Source of the DNA: Pelomonas margarita
GTDB taxonomy: Bacteria > Pseudomonadota > Gammaproteobacteria > Burkholderiales > Burkholderiaceae_C
Assembly (NCBI RefSeq): GCF_043555875.1
Contig: NZ_JBIGHW010000005.1
Coordinates: forward strand, 186,001-250,000
Length of the DNA stretch: 64,000 nt
Direction of reading: 5' to 3'
Shown one piece after another: positions 43,375 to 52,070 of this stretch. The translations under genes and the position numbers were made by a program. The notes under the pieces are model-generated. The model saw only the letters and a list, made by a program, of their open reading frames with translations, was not told the DNA's origin and ran no database searches. Position 1 is the stretch's first letter, and every line of letters begins with the position of its first letter.

Positions 43375-45363
43375 TCAGTGCAGCGCGCGGTAGATCTCTT
43401 CGGCCAGATCACGCGAGATGCCTTTCACGCTGCACAGCTCGTCGACGCTGGCGCCGGCCACGCCGCGCACACCGCCGAAGCGCTGCAGCAGCTGTGAACG
43501 CTTCTTGGGCCCGACACCCGGCACATCCTCCAGCCGCGAGCCGCCGGTGCGCGTGGCGGCACGCTTGGCGCGCATTCCGGTGATGGCGAAGCGGTGCGCC
43601 TCGTCGCGGATCTGCGCAATCAGCATCAGCGCCGCCGAGTCGCGGCCCAGGTAGACCTTCTCGCGACCGTCGGCAAACACCAGCTCTTCAAGCCCGACCT
43701 TGCGGCCTTCGCCCTTCTCGACGCCAGCGATGAGGCTCAGGTCAAGCCCCAGCTCCTCGAACACCTCGCGCGCCATGCTGACCTGGCCACGGCCACCGTC
43801 CACCAGCACGAGGTCGGGGAGGCGCCCGGTGCCCAGCTGCGCAGCCTCGGCCATCTTGGCGTAGCGGCGCGTCAGCACCTGACGCATGGCGGCGTAGTCA
43901 TCGCCACCAGTCACGCCCTCGATGTTGTAGCGGCGGTACTGGCTGCTCTGCATCTGGTGCCCTTCGAAAACGACGCAACTGGCCATCGTCGCCTCGCCCG
44001 CCGTGTGGCTGATGTCGAAGCACTCGACGCGGAACTTGTCGATCTCGGTGACGGACAGTTCCAGCGCATCCACCAGTGCGCGCGTGCGCGCCTGCTGCGA
44101 GCCCTCTTCGGCCAGCAGCCGCGCCAGCGCCAGCTCACCGCCCTTCACACACATCTCCAGCCAGATGCGCCGCTGGCCGCGTGGCTGGGCCTGCACGGTG
44201 ACACGGCTGCCGGCCTGGCTGCCCAGCACCTCGCCCAGACCGGCGTCGACCGGCTCGCTGACGATGACGAGGCCGGGCGCCGGCGAGGCCAGGTAGTGCT
44301 GGGCCATGAAAGCCTCCAGCACCTGCCGCTCAGGGGACACCGCCTCCTCGTCATCCAGGTGGATGGCCGTCGCGTCGTCAACATGCTTGGGGAAGAAGGC
44401 CCGGTCACCCAGGTGCCGGCCACCTCGAACCATGGCCAAGTTCACGCAGGCCTTGCCGCCCTGCACCTTGACGGCCAGGATGTCCACATCACGCTCGCCG
44501 CCCGTGGCGCTGCTCTCGTCGACCACCTGCTGCTGCAACACCTTGGCCAGCGCCTGGATCTGGTTGCGAACCTCGGCGGCCAGTTCGTATTCGAAGCGTT
44601 CGGCGTAGGCCGCCATCTGCTCCTGCAGTGAGGCCATGACCTCGTCGGTCTCGCCGCGCAGAAAGGCCTGGGCGCTCTTCACGTCACGCGCGTACTCGCC
44701 CGTCTGACCGGCCGGCACGCAGGGGCCGGAGCAGCGCTTGATCTGGTGCAGCAGGCAGGGCCGGCTGCGATTGTTGAAGACGCTGTCCTCGCAGGTGCGC
44801 AGCTTGAAGACCTTCTGCATCAGCTGGATGGACTCCTTCACCGCCCAGGCACTGGGAAAGGGGCCGAAGTACTGATGGCGCCTGTCCACCGCGCCGCGGT
44901 AGTAGGCCATGCGCGGGTAGTCGTGCGAGCTGATCTTCAGGTAGGGGTAACTCTTGTCGTCCCGGAACAGGATGTTGAAGCGCGGGTTCAACGTCTTGAT
45001 CAGGTTGTTCTCGAGCAGCAGCGCCTCGGCCTCGGTGCGCACCACCGTGGTTTCCATGCGGGCAATGCGCGCCACCATCATGCCGATGCGCGTGCCGCCG
45101 TGGTTCTTCTGGAAGTAGCTGCTGACGCGCTTCTTCAAGTCCTTGGCCTTGCCGACGTAGAGCACCTCGTCCTTGGCGTCGAAGTAGCGGTACACGCCCG
45201 GCAGCGCCGGCAGCGCAGCCACCTCGACCAGCAGCTTGTCGCGCATCTCGCGGGCGGCCACCTCCATCTCGGCGGCGCGCTGCTTCTCAGCGGCTTCGAT
45301 GGCGGCACGCTCGGCGCGGAACTGCTCGACGGGATCGGGGCTGGAGGGCGACGTGCTGGACAT
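43375..45363 (-). CDS. uvrC: Excinuclease ABC subunit C
   Basis: The 662-residue protein has an N-terminal GIY-YIG nuclease (LPGVYRYF ... VLYVGKAKDLKKRVSSYF, about 50-80), a UVR motif for UvrB binding (LQEQMAAYAERFEYELAAE, about 240), an RNase H-like C-terminal nuclease (FDISHTAGE, VLVDGGRGQVSMA), and a helix-hairpin-helix pair (LEDVPGVGPKKRSQLLQ). It cuts on both sides of bulky lesions in nucleotide excision repair. The ATG at 45363 lies 31 bp from the divergent earP start; a longer in-frame form to 45483 would overlap earP and lacks character. An ATG at 45372 is nearly as good. Confidence 0.96.
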   Translation of the reverse strand: MSSTSPSSPDPVEQFRAERAAIEAAEKQRAAEMEVAAREMRDKLLVEVAALPALPGVYRYFDAKDEVLYVGKAKDLKKRVSSYFQKNHGGTRIGMMVARIARMETTVVRTEAEALLLENNLIKTLNPRFNILFRDDKSYPYLKISSHDYPRMAYYRGAVDRRHQYFGPFPSAWAVKESIQLMQKVFKLRTCEDSVFNNRSRPCLLHQIKRCSGPCVPAGQTGEYARDVKSAQAFLRGETDEVMASLQEQMAAYAERFEYELAAEVRNQIQALAKVLQQQVVDESSATGGERDVDILAVKVQGGKACVNLAMVRGGRHLGDRAFFPKHVDDATAIHLDDEEAVSPERQVLEAFMAQHYLASPAPGLVIVSEPVDAGLGEVLGSQAGSRVTVQAQPRGQRRIWLEMCVKGGELALARLLAEEGSQQARTRALVDALELSVTEIDKFRVECFDISHTAGEATMASCVVFEGHQMQSSQYRRYNIEGVTGGDDYAAMRQVLTRRYAKMAEAAQLGTGRLPDLVLVDGGRGQVSMAREVFEELGLDLSLIAGVEKGEGRKVGLEELVFADGREKVYLGRDSAALMLIAQIRDEAHRFAITGMRAKRAATRTGGSRLEDVPGVGPKKRSQLLQRFGGVRGVAGASVDELCSVKGISRDLAEEIYRALH

Positions 45364-45394
45364 TGCCGGCATTCTGGCCTGGGACAATCGACCC

Positions 45395-46438
45395 ATGAGC
45401 GAACCAATGCTTTGGGACATCTTCTGCCGCGTCATCGACAACCATGGCGACCTGGGCGTGTGCTGGCGGCTGGCGCGGGACATCGTCGCTCGTGGCCATC
45501 AGGCCAGGCTGTGGATTGATGACGCCTCGGCGCTGGCGTGGATGGCGCCCGAGCGGCCCGACCGGCGCCACGGCGTCGAGATCCGCGCCTGGCCCGAGAC
45601 CGATGTGGAGACCCGCCCGGGCGATGTGGTCATCGAGGGTTTCGGGTGCGAACTGCCGGCCTTCTTCGTCGCCCGCATGGCCGCGCGGCAGCCCGCACCG
45701 CGCTGGATTAACCTCGAATACCTCAGCGCCGAGGACTACGTCGAGCGCAGCCATGGCCTGGCCTCGCCACAGTTCCACGGCCCCGGCGCGGGCCTGAGCA
45801 AGCATTTCTTCTATCCCGGCTTCACACCCCGCACCGGTGGCCTGCTGCGCGAGACGGGCCTGCTGGAGCGCATCGAGAATTTCGACGGCGCATCCTGGCT
45901 GGCGGCGCGCGGCTGGGCGCCCGAGGAGGGCGAGCGCGTCGTCAGCCTGTTCGCCTATGCCAACGAGCGCCTGCCCGCCCTGTTGGCCAGCCTGGCCGAA
46001 CAACCCACGCTGGTGCTGGCCTGCCCCGGGCCGCTGCAGTCTCTGATCACCGCCCGCCCCGGACTGCGCAGCATCGCCCTGCCCTACCTGCCGCAGGACG
46101 ACTTCGACCGGCTGCTGTGGGCCTGCGACCTGAACTTCGTGCGTGGCGAGGATTCGTTCGCGCGTGCGCAGTGGGCCGGCAAGCCCTTCGTATGGCACAT
46201 CTACCCGCAGCCCGAAGACGACGCCCACCACGCGAAGCTCGAAGCCTTCATGGCCCGCGCCGGGCTGCCGCCGGCCTGGCAGGCGGTGTGGCGCGGCTGG
46301 AACGGCCTGGGCGCCCTGCCCACCTCGATCGCCAGTCTGGCGGAAGCTTCGGACCACGCCCGGCACTGGCGTGCGCAATTGGCAGCCCAGCCCGACCTGC
46401 TGACGCAGCTGCGGGGCTTCTTAGGGGTTTCCAGCTAG
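45395..46438 (+). CDS. earP: EF-P arginine 32 rhamnosyltransferase EarP
   Basis: The 347-residue glycosyltransferase has the EarP signature: WDIFCRVIDNHGDLGVCWR at the N-terminus and, near the C-terminus, DLNFVRGEDSFARAQWAGKP (donor site, about 249-268). It transfers rhamnose from dTDP-rhamnose to Arg32 of elongation factor P. efp follows 83 bp downstream in the same direction, and its product carries Arg at position 32, so the pair is coherent. The start at 45395 gives the conserved N-terminus; upstream in-frame codons overlap divergent uvrC. Length is normal for EarP (about 350-390). Confidence 0.96.
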   Translation: MSEPMLWDIFCRVIDNHGDLGVCWRLARDIVARGHQARLWIDDASALAWMAPERPDRRHGVEIRAWPETDVETRPGDVVIEGFGCELPAFFVARMAARQPAPRWINLEYLSAEDYVERSHGLASPQFHGPGAGLSKHFFYPGFTPRTGGLLRETGLLERIENFDGASWLAARGWAPEEGERVVSLFAYANERLPALLASLAEQPTLVLACPGPLQSLITARPGLRSIALPYLPQDDFDRLLWACDLNFVRGEDSFARAQWAGKPFVWHIYPQPEDDAHHAKLEAFMARAGLPPAWQAVWRGWNGLGALPTSIASLAEASDHARHWRAQLAAQPDLLTQLRGFLGVSS

Positions 46439-46521
46439 AATGTTGGGCTTTGCCGCGCCATACCGGATCAAATCCGTTGGAGTTCTGGTGCGCAGCTCCT
46501 GACTAATCCCGAGAGACCACC

Positions 46522-47076
46522 ATGAAACTCGCTCAAGAAATCCGCGCCGGCAACGTGATCATGCACGGCAAGGATCCGATGGTCGTGCTGAAGACCGAAT
46601 ACAGCCGCGGCGGCCGGGGTGCCGCCACCGTGCGCATCAAGATGAAGAACCTGCTCAACGGCGCCGGCGCTGAACTCGTGTTCAAGGCCGACGACAAGAT
46701 GGAGCAGATCATCCTCGACAAGAAGGAGTGCACCTACTCCTACTTCGCCGACCCGATGTACGTGTTCATGGACACCGAGTACAACCAGTACGAAGTCGAA
46801 GCCGAGAACATGGGCGACGGCATCTCCTACCTGGAAGACGGCATGGCCGCCGAAGTCACCTTCTACGACGGCAAGGCCATCTCCATCGAGCTGCCCACCA
46901 GCGTCGTGCGTGAGATCGAGACCGAGCCGGCCGCCAAGGGCGACACCTCGGGCAAGGTCATGAAGCCCGCCCGCATCGTTGGCACCGGCTTCGAGATCTC
47001 CGTGCCGGCGTTCGTCGAGAACGGCGACAAGATCGAAATCGATACCCGCACTCACGAGTACCGCAAGCGCGTCTGA
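46522..47076 (+). CDS. efp: Elongation factor P
   Basis: The 184-residue protein has three OB-like domains typical of EF-P. The tip loop of domain 1 is YSRGGRGAATV with Arg32, the rhamnosylated residue in EarP-type bacteria, rather than the Lys34 of E. coli. The C-terminus IDTRTHEYRKRV is conserved. It relieves ribosome stalling at polyproline stretches by entering the E site. It is directly downstream of its modifying enzyme and followed by a strong hairpin terminator. GAGAGACC lies before the ATG as ribosome site. Confidence 0.97.
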   Translation: MKLAQEIRAGNVIMHGKDPMVVLKTEYSRGGRGAATVRIKMKNLLNGAGAELVFKADDKMEQIILDKKECTYSYFADPMYVFMDTEYNQYEVEAENMGDGISYLEDGMAAEVTFYDGKAISIELPTSVVREIETEPAAKGDTSGKVMKPARIVGTGFEISVPAFVENGDKIEIDTRTHEYRKRV

Positions 47077-47096
47077 GCGCCGGCAACCTCGCCAAC

Positions 47097-47123
47097 AAAA
47101 ACGCCCGCATTGCGGGCGTTTTT
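47097..47123 (+). terminator. Rho-independent terminator of efp
   Basis: AAAAACGCCCGCA (47097-47109) and TGCGGGCGTTTTT (47111-47123) form a strong GC stem with an A-run before and a T-run after, 20 bp past the efp stop. It may also stop the small convergent gene at 47128. Confidence 0.9.
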
Positions 47124-47127
47124 GCAT

Positions 47128-47352
47128 TCAGAGTGCGTCGTCGGACAGGTCAGGCACCTCGGGCTCGGCGTCGATAGCGCGATCGAAGTCGGCCGCACCG
47201 CTGCGCAGCGGAATCCACGGGCGGTCCAGCGGCCGGTAGACGCGGCGCTGCAAACGGGCCAGGCGGTCGGAACGCTCGATGGCGGTCATCACCGCATCGG
47301 GCGAGATCAGCATCGCGAAGGGATCGGCCAGGTTCGGGGTGTTGGACAGCAT
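47128..47352 (-). CDS. Small hypothetical protein
   Basis: This 74-residue open frame (start at 47352) encodes a soluble, charged protein with VYRPLDRPWIPL in the middle and an acidic C-terminus EPEVPDLSDDAL. I do not recognise a family. It stops right next to the efp terminator and has codon use like the chromosome (GC-rich third positions). GAGG lies within ten bases upstream of its start. It may be a lineage-specific regulator or small housekeeping gene. Confidence 0.55.
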   Translation of the reverse strand: MLSNTPNLADPFAMLISPDAVMTAIERSDRLARLQRRVYRPLDRPWIPLRSGAADFDRAIDAEPEVPDLSDDAL

Positions 47353-47471
47353 GGTGGGCCTCGTGAGGAGTCGATGGCCTCACTGTAGGCAGCCAGCCCG
47401 GGCCGCAACAGTCGGCACAGCACGCTGCGGGCTGTCAGGTTTTTTCCTACACGGTCGCTGCGGCGCAGCGC

Positions 47472-48125
47472 TCAACGCCCGGCGTCTGCCGCGCGCTGGC
47501 GCTCAGCCATAGCGCGCCGCAACTCGACGGCCATCGCATCGCGCCCACCGCGCACCGCGAAGTCGGCCGCAGTCAGCTCCTGCTCGTTGGCCGCGCGCGG
47601 CTCGGCGCCGGCCTTCAGGAGCAGCGGCACCAAGTCGCCGCTGCCATAGCGGGCCGCCATCATCAGCGGCGTCGTGCCATTGTCGGAGCGCGCATTCAGC
47701 GCCGCGCCCTGCGCGATCAAGAAGGCGGCCACACCGTTGTCGGGCCCGCTGCAGGCGTAGTGCAGCGGCGTCCAGCCCTGGCGGTTGATGGCTGCGCCCC
47801 GCGTCACCAGCGCCTTCACGGCAGCGAGCTCACCGCGGATGGCGGCCAGCATCAGCGGCGTCTCGCCGTCGGCGTTGGCCGCATCGACCTGCAGCGCCGG
47901 CTCGGCTAGCAAGACCTGCAGCGCCTGCAGCGAACCCTCGCGCACGGCCGTAAACACAGCCGTGCGGCCGCGTGCATCGGCTTGGTTGGGGTTGACGCCT
48001 CGCACCAGCAGCGCCTTCACGGTGCGTGGGTCGTTCATCTCGGCCGCCTTGACGAAGTCGTCGATGGGCGCGGCCTGTGCCAGCAGCGTGCCGGCCAGGG
48101 CCAGGGCGGTCAGCGCGCGCTTCAT
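47472..48125 (-). CDS. Ankyrin-repeat protein, exported
   Basis: The 217-residue protein has a signal peptide (KRALTALALAGTLLAQAAP) and about five ankyrin repeats. Clear examples are RGRTAVFTAVREGSLQALQ, DGETPLMLAAIRGELAAVK and NGTTPLMMAARYGSGDLVP. It is probably periplasmic. The ATG overlaps the tatD stop as ATGA, so it is translated with tatD. Ankyrin proteins bind other proteins; periplasmic ones in proteobacteria are linked to catalase or envelope stress in some cases, but no partner is visible here. Confidence 0.88.
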   Translation of the reverse strand: MKRALTALALAGTLLAQAAPIDDFVKAAEMNDPRTVKALLVRGVNPNQADARGRTAVFTAVREGSLQALQVLLAEPALQVDAANADGETPLMLAAIRGELAAVKALVTRGAAINRQGWTPLHYACSGPDNGVAAFLIAQGAALNARSDNGTTPLMMAARYGSGDLVPLLLKAGAEPRAANEQELTAADFAVRGGRDAMAVELRRAMAERQRAADAGR

Positions 48126-48907
48126 GCTGCCTCCGGCAGCTGGAACAGGCGTCGCGTGTTGACCGCCGTGCAAGCCGCCAGCTCGGCCACCGGTAGGCCC
48201 ACAGCGTCTGCCACCGCCTGGGCCACGTGAGGCACGTAAGCCGGCGTGTTGGTCTTGCCGCGGAAGGGCACGGGCGCCAGATACGGGCTGTCGGTCTCGA
48301 TCAGCACGCGGTCCAGCGGCAGCAGCTTCAGCAGGTCGCGCAGGTCCTGCGCGTTCTTGAAGCTGACGATGCCAGAGAACGAGATGTAGTAGCCGCGCTC
48401 CACCGCCGCCAGCGCCACCTCGGCCGTCTCGGTGAAGCAGTGGAACACGCCGCCCGCCTGCTCGCCGCCCTCCTCGTCCAGCACGCGCAGCGTGTCGGCG
48501 GCGCTCGACCGGGTGTGGATGACCAGCGGCTTGCCCGCCTGCTTCGCCGCGCGGATGTGCGTGCGAAAGCGCTCGCGTTGCCATTCCATGTCGGCGATGC
48601 TGCGGCCGTTCAGCCGGTAGTAGTCCAGCCCTGTCTCGCCGATGGCGACCACCCTGGGCCGTGCGGCCAACGCCACCAGCTCGGCAACGTCGGGCTCGCG
48701 CATGTCCTCGGTGTCGGGGTGCACGCCGACGGTGGACCACAGTACGTCATGCGCCATGGCCAGCGCGTGCACGTCCTCGAACTCCTCCATCTGCGTGCAG
48801 ATGCAGATGGCCTGCTCGACTTGCGCGTGACGCATGTCGGCAAGGATGTCGGGCAGGCGCTGGCGCAGCTCGGGGAAGCTCAGGTGGCAGTGGGAATCGA
48901 TGAACAT
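48122..48907 (-). CDS. tatD: TatD-family metal-dependent hydrolase/DNase
   Basis: The 261-residue TIM-barrel hydrolase has FIDSHCHLSF at its N-terminus (HxH metal ligands), GETGLDYYRL (Glu ligand), VIHTRSS, VFHCFTE and IETDSPYLAPVPFRGK near the C-terminus (Asp ligand). TatD proteins are Mg-dependent 3'-5' exonucleases or related hydrolases. The gene lies in the mltG-tmk-holB-pilZ-tatD run, the usual order in beta- and gammaproteobacteria, and is coupled to the ankyrin gene. Confidence 0.93.
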   Translation of the reverse strand: MFIDSHCHLSFPELRQRLPDILADMRHAQVEQAICICTQMEEFEDVHALAMAHDVLWSTVGVHPDTEDMREPDVAELVALAARPRVVAIGETGLDYYRLNGRSIADMEWQRERFRTHIRAAKQAGKPLVIHTRSSAADTLRVLDEEGGEQAGGVFHCFTETAEVALAAVERGYYISFSGIVSFKNAQDLRDLLKLLPLDRVLIETDSPYLAPVPFRGKTNTPAYVPHVAQAVADAVGLPVAELAACTAVNTRRLFQLPEAA

Positions 48908-48942
48908 CGGTCACGGCGCCCGCGTGGCGCGGGCGAATCAGG

Positions 48943-49392
48943 TCAGAGCGTCTGCGTGGGCTTGCTGGAGGACACGGCCGTGCCCAACACTTCCTCGATG
49001 CGCACGCGGATCAGCCGGGTCTTCTCGTCGCCGGGGAAGCGCACGCCCACGCCCTGGGTGCGGCCGCCGGATGCATTGGCCGGCGTCAGCCAGGCCACCT
49101 TGCCGGCCACGGGGTAGCGCTGGTTGTCGTCCGGCAACGCCAGCAGCAGGTAGATGTCCTCGCCCAGCCGGTAGTCGCGCGTCGTCGGCACGAACAGGCC
49201 GCCTTCGGTGAAGGCCGGGATGTAGGCCGCATACAGCGCCGACTTCTCGCGGAACACCAGCTGGATGACGCTAGGCCGCGCGCCGGAACTGGCGCCGACA
49301 CCACCCACGACGGGCAGCGGCAGCGCACCACCAAGCTGGCTGGGCTGGAACTGCAGGGAGGCCGGGCCCTGCTTGGAAGTGGCGTCGCTCAT
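48943..49392 (-). CDS. PilZ-domain protein
   Basis: The 149-residue protein has a PilZ-type fold: FREKSALYAAYIPAFTEGGLF, LALPDDNQRYPVAGKVAW and GVGVRFPGDEKTR. It lacks the canonical RxxxR di-GMP motif and reads like the PilZ protein of the type IV pilus system, which acts by protein contact and not by c-di-GMP binding. It is located between holB and tatD, where pilZ lies in Pseudomonas and many betaproteobacteria. It is likely needed for type IV pilus assembly. The start at 49392 avoids overlap with holB. Confidence 0.88.
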   Translation of the reverse strand: MSDATSKQGPASLQFQPSQLGGALPLPVVGGVGASSGARPSVIQLVFREKSALYAAYIPAFTEGGLFVPTTRDYRLGEDIYLLLALPDDNQRYPVAGKVAWLTPANASGGRTQGVGVRFPGDEKTRLIRVRIEEVLGTAVSSSKPTQTL

Positions 49393-49405
49393 AGCCTGAG
49401 TGTAT

Positions 49406-50410
49406 TCAGCGAACGGCCGCCACGATGGCTGCCTGGGCCTGCGCCACCAGCGACTCAATCCACAAGCTGGCGTTCAGCGGGTGGTCTGCATGCCGCGAGG
49501 CGCGGCGCAACTCGGCCTCCCAAGCCAGCAGCGGGCCGGCACGCTTGGGCGTGGGCAGCGACGCCGGCGCAAAGAACTGCCCCCGCTGGCCGTGGCTGCG
49601 GCGCACGAGGTCATGGCACAGACGCTGCAGCGCGTCGATGGCGCGCGGCGGCGCGAGCTCAGACAAGGCCTGCACCTCGCCCCGCGCCACGCGCTTGGGC
49701 AAGGCCTGCCAGGCGGCGTCGCTGAGGCCGCCGCGAGCCCAGTCCAGCGCCTGCTGCGGCCGGCCGCCAGTGGCGGCCAGCAGGCCTTCGGCGCCTTCCA
49801 CGCCCTTGGACGCCAGCCAGGCCAGCGCCGCGTCGCGCTCGGGCAGCGGCAGCGGCAGCGGCTGGCAGCGGCTGCGAATGGTGGGCAGCAGGCTGGCGGG
49901 GTCGAAGCTGGCCAGCACGAAGCGCAGCACGCCCGAGGGCTCCTCCAGCGTCTTCAGCAGCGCATTGGCCGCCACGCCGTTCAGCGCCTCGGCCGGGAAG
50001 ATGACCACCACCTTGGCCCTGCCACGCGCCGACGTCGCCTGCGCGAAGGACAGCAGGCCGCGCACGGCCTCGACTTTGATCTCGCGGCTAGGCTTGGCCT
50101 TGCCGGCCTTGACCTCGATTTCCTCGAACGGCAGGCCCAGCGACTCGCGCATGGGCGCGTCGAGCGCCTCAGGCAGCAGCAACTGGAAGTCGGGGTGCGT
50201 GCCGCTGGCGAACAGCTTGCAGCTGGCGCAGTGGTTGCACGCTGGCTCGCCCGGCGCGGTGGCCTCGCACAGCCAGCTCTGCGCCAGCTTGACGGCCAGC
50301 TCCAGTTGCCCGACGCCCGCCGGCCCCTGCACCAGCAGCGCATGCGAACGGGCCCGCGCCAGCGCCTCGGCAAGTGGCGCCTGCAGCCAGGGCAGATCGG
50401 CGTTCAGCAT
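49406..50410 (-). CDS. holB: DNA polymerase III delta-prime subunit
   Basis: The 334-residue AAA+ clamp-loader subunit has a degenerate Walker A (GPAGVGQLELA, Lys replaced by Gln), as usual for delta-prime, which does not hydrolyse ATP. A zinc motif CNHCASCKLF (about 63-72) and the sensor/arginine-finger motif RSRCQPL (about 182) are present. It is part of the gamma complex that loads the sliding clamp. It overlaps tmk by 7 bp and lies in the usual tmk-holB order. Confidence 0.94.
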   Translation of the reverse strand: MLNADLPWLQAPLAEALARARSHALLVQGPAGVGQLELAVKLAQSWLCEATAPGEPACNHCASCKLFASGTHPDFQLLLPEALDAPMRESLGLPFEEIEVKAGKAKPSREIKVEAVRGLLSFAQATSARGRAKVVVIFPAEALNGVAANALLKTLEEPSGVLRFVLASFDPASLLPTIRSRCQPLPLPLPERDAALAWLASKGVEGAEGLLAATGGRPQQALDWARGGLSDAAWQALPKRVARGEVQALSELAPPRAIDALQRLCHDLVRRSHGQRGQFFAPASLPTPKRAGPLLAWEAELRRASRHADHPLNASLWIESLVAQAQAAIVAAVR

Positions 50411-51021
50411 GCCGGATACCGCTGCGCGAGCACGGCCTCGACCTGCTGCCAGACGGCATCCGGGCTCAGGCTGGCGTCGATGCGCACGACGCGCTGCGGC
50501 GCCTGCGCAGCGCGCGCGGCGAAGCCGCCGCGGGCACGCTCGAAGAAGTCCAGCTGCTGGGCCTCGATACGGTCGGCCTCACGGGCGCCGGCACGGCGCG
50601 CGGCGGCCACGGCGGGCGGCAGGTCGAACCAGAAGGTCAGCTCGGGCTCGGTGCCGGCCTGCACCCAGTCGGCCAGCGGTTCCAGCATGCTCAGCGGCAG
50701 GCCGCGGCCGCCACCCTGGTAGGCGAAGCTGGAGTCAGTGAAGCGGTCGCACAGCACGGTCTTGCCAGCAGCCAGTGCGGGCTGGATCAGCGCCTGCAGA
50801 TGATCGCGGCGGCCGGCAAACATCAGCAACAGCTCGGTCAGCGCATCCATGGGCTGGTTCAGCACCAGCGCGCGCAGTTGTTCGGCCAGCGGCGTGCCGC
50901 CGGGCTCGCGGGTCAGCACGACCTCGTCGCCACGCGCCCGAAACCAGCTGGCGATGGACGCGATCTGCGTGGACTTGCCGGCACCGTCGATGCCCTCGAA
51001 TGAAATAAATCGCCCCGTCAC
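50404..51021 (-). CDS. tmk: Thymidylate kinase
   Basis: The 205-residue enzyme has P-loop FEGIDGAGKSTQ (8-19), LTREPGGTPLAEQLR, the DR motif in CDRFTDSSFAYQGGGR, and an Arg-rich lid (AAARRAGAREADRIE). It phosphorylates dTMP to dTDP. It overlaps mltG by 4 bp upstream and holB by 7 bp downstream, so the three are translationally linked. Confidence 0.96.
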   Translation of the reverse strand: MTGRFISFEGIDGAGKSTQIASIASWFRARGDEVVLTREPGGTPLAEQLRALVLNQPMDALTELLLMFAGRRDHLQALIQPALAAGKTVLCDRFTDSSFAYQGGGRGLPLSMLEPLADWVQAGTEPELTFWFDLPPAVAAARRAGAREADRIEAQQLDFFERARGGFAARAAQAPQRVVRIDASLSPDAVWQQVEAVLAQRYPAC

Positions 51022-52013
51022 TTGCCGCCGCGCTGGTATTGGTTGACCGCGCGATTGTGCGCGGCGAGGTCATCGCTGAACTGGCTGCTGCCGTCCCCGC
51101 GCGCCACGAAGTACAGCGCCTGCACCGGCGCCGGGTTCAGCGTGGCCTGCAGCGCGGCCGCGCCGGGCATGGCGATGGGCGTGGGCGGCAGGCCGCCGCG
51201 GGTGTAGGTGTTGAACGGTGTGTCCGTCTGCAGGTCGCGCTTGCGAAGGTTGCCGTCGAAAGCCTCGCCCAGGCCGTAGATGACGGTGGGATCGGTCTGA
51301 AGCGGCATGCCGATGCGCAGCCGGTTCACGAACACGGCGGCCACGCGGCTGCGATCCGCCGGCGCGCCGGTTTCCTTCTCGACGATAGAAGCCAGGATCA
51401 GCGCGTCTTCGGCCGACTTCAGTGGCAGACCCGGCTGGCGCTGCGCCCAGGCGGCGGCCAGGCGCCTGGTCATCGCCTCGTGCGCCCGGCGTAGCACGGT
51501 CAGATCGCTGACGCCACGGCTGTAGGCATAGGTGTCGGGGAAGAAACGGCCTTCGGGCGCCAGGCCGGGCGCGCCCAGCGCGGCCATCACATCCGCATCG
51601 CTCATGCCGGCCGTCCTGGGCTGCAGGTGCGGTGCGGCAGCGAGGGCCGCCCTCACCTGACGCCAGTTCCAGCCCTCGATGAGGCGCAACTGCTCCAGCA
51701 CCTGGTCACCGCGCACCATCTTGTCCAGCAGCGCGCGCGGCGTGACGCCAGCATGCACCTCGTAGCTGCCGGCGCGGATCTGCCGCGCCTGACCCGACCA
51801 CTTGAACCACTGATACAGCAGCCGCGCGTCCGTCTGCACGCCGGCCGCCACCCAGGCTCGCGCCACCTCGGCCGGGTTGCTGCCGGGTTCTACGGACAGC
51901 TCCACCGACGGCGCGGCCAGGCCTAGCGGGCTGCGCAGCCACTGCCAGGCCGCACCGGCCGCCAGGGCCACCATCAACAACAACGCGAGCAGCGCCCGCA
52001 ACAACCATTTCAT
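51018..52013 (-). CDS. mltG: Endolytic murein transglycosylase MltG
   Basis: The 331-residue protein has an N-terminal membrane helix (LLRALLALLLMVALAAGAAW), a LysM-like region, and the YceG domain with catalytic Glu in ASIVEKETGAPADRSRV and LQTDPTVIYGLGE. It cleaves nascent glycan strands and sets their length. The ATG at 52013 was chosen because an upstream in-frame start at 52160 adds only non-membrane sequence overlapping divergent ygfZ. It heads the mltG-tmk-holB run. Confidence 0.95.
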   Translation of the reverse strand: MKWLLRALLALLLMVALAAGAAWQWLRSPLGLAAPSVELSVEPGSNPAEVARAWVAAGVQTDARLLYQWFKWSGQARQIRAGSYEVHAGVTPRALLDKMVRGDQVLEQLRLIEGWNWRQVRAALAAAPHLQPRTAGMSDADVMAALGAPGLAPEGRFFPDTYAYSRGVSDLTVLRRAHEAMTRRLAAAWAQRQPGLPLKSAEDALILASIVEKETGAPADRSRVAAVFVNRLRIGMPLQTDPTVIYGLGEAFDGNLRKRDLQTDTPFNTYTRGGLPPTPIAMPGAAALQATLNPAPVQALYFVARGDGSSQFSDDLAAHNRAVNQYQRGGK

Positions 52014-52070
52014 GCCCGATATACCCAGAGAGACGGCCCGGTGAAAAGGGCGCTGATGATAATTGCGCCC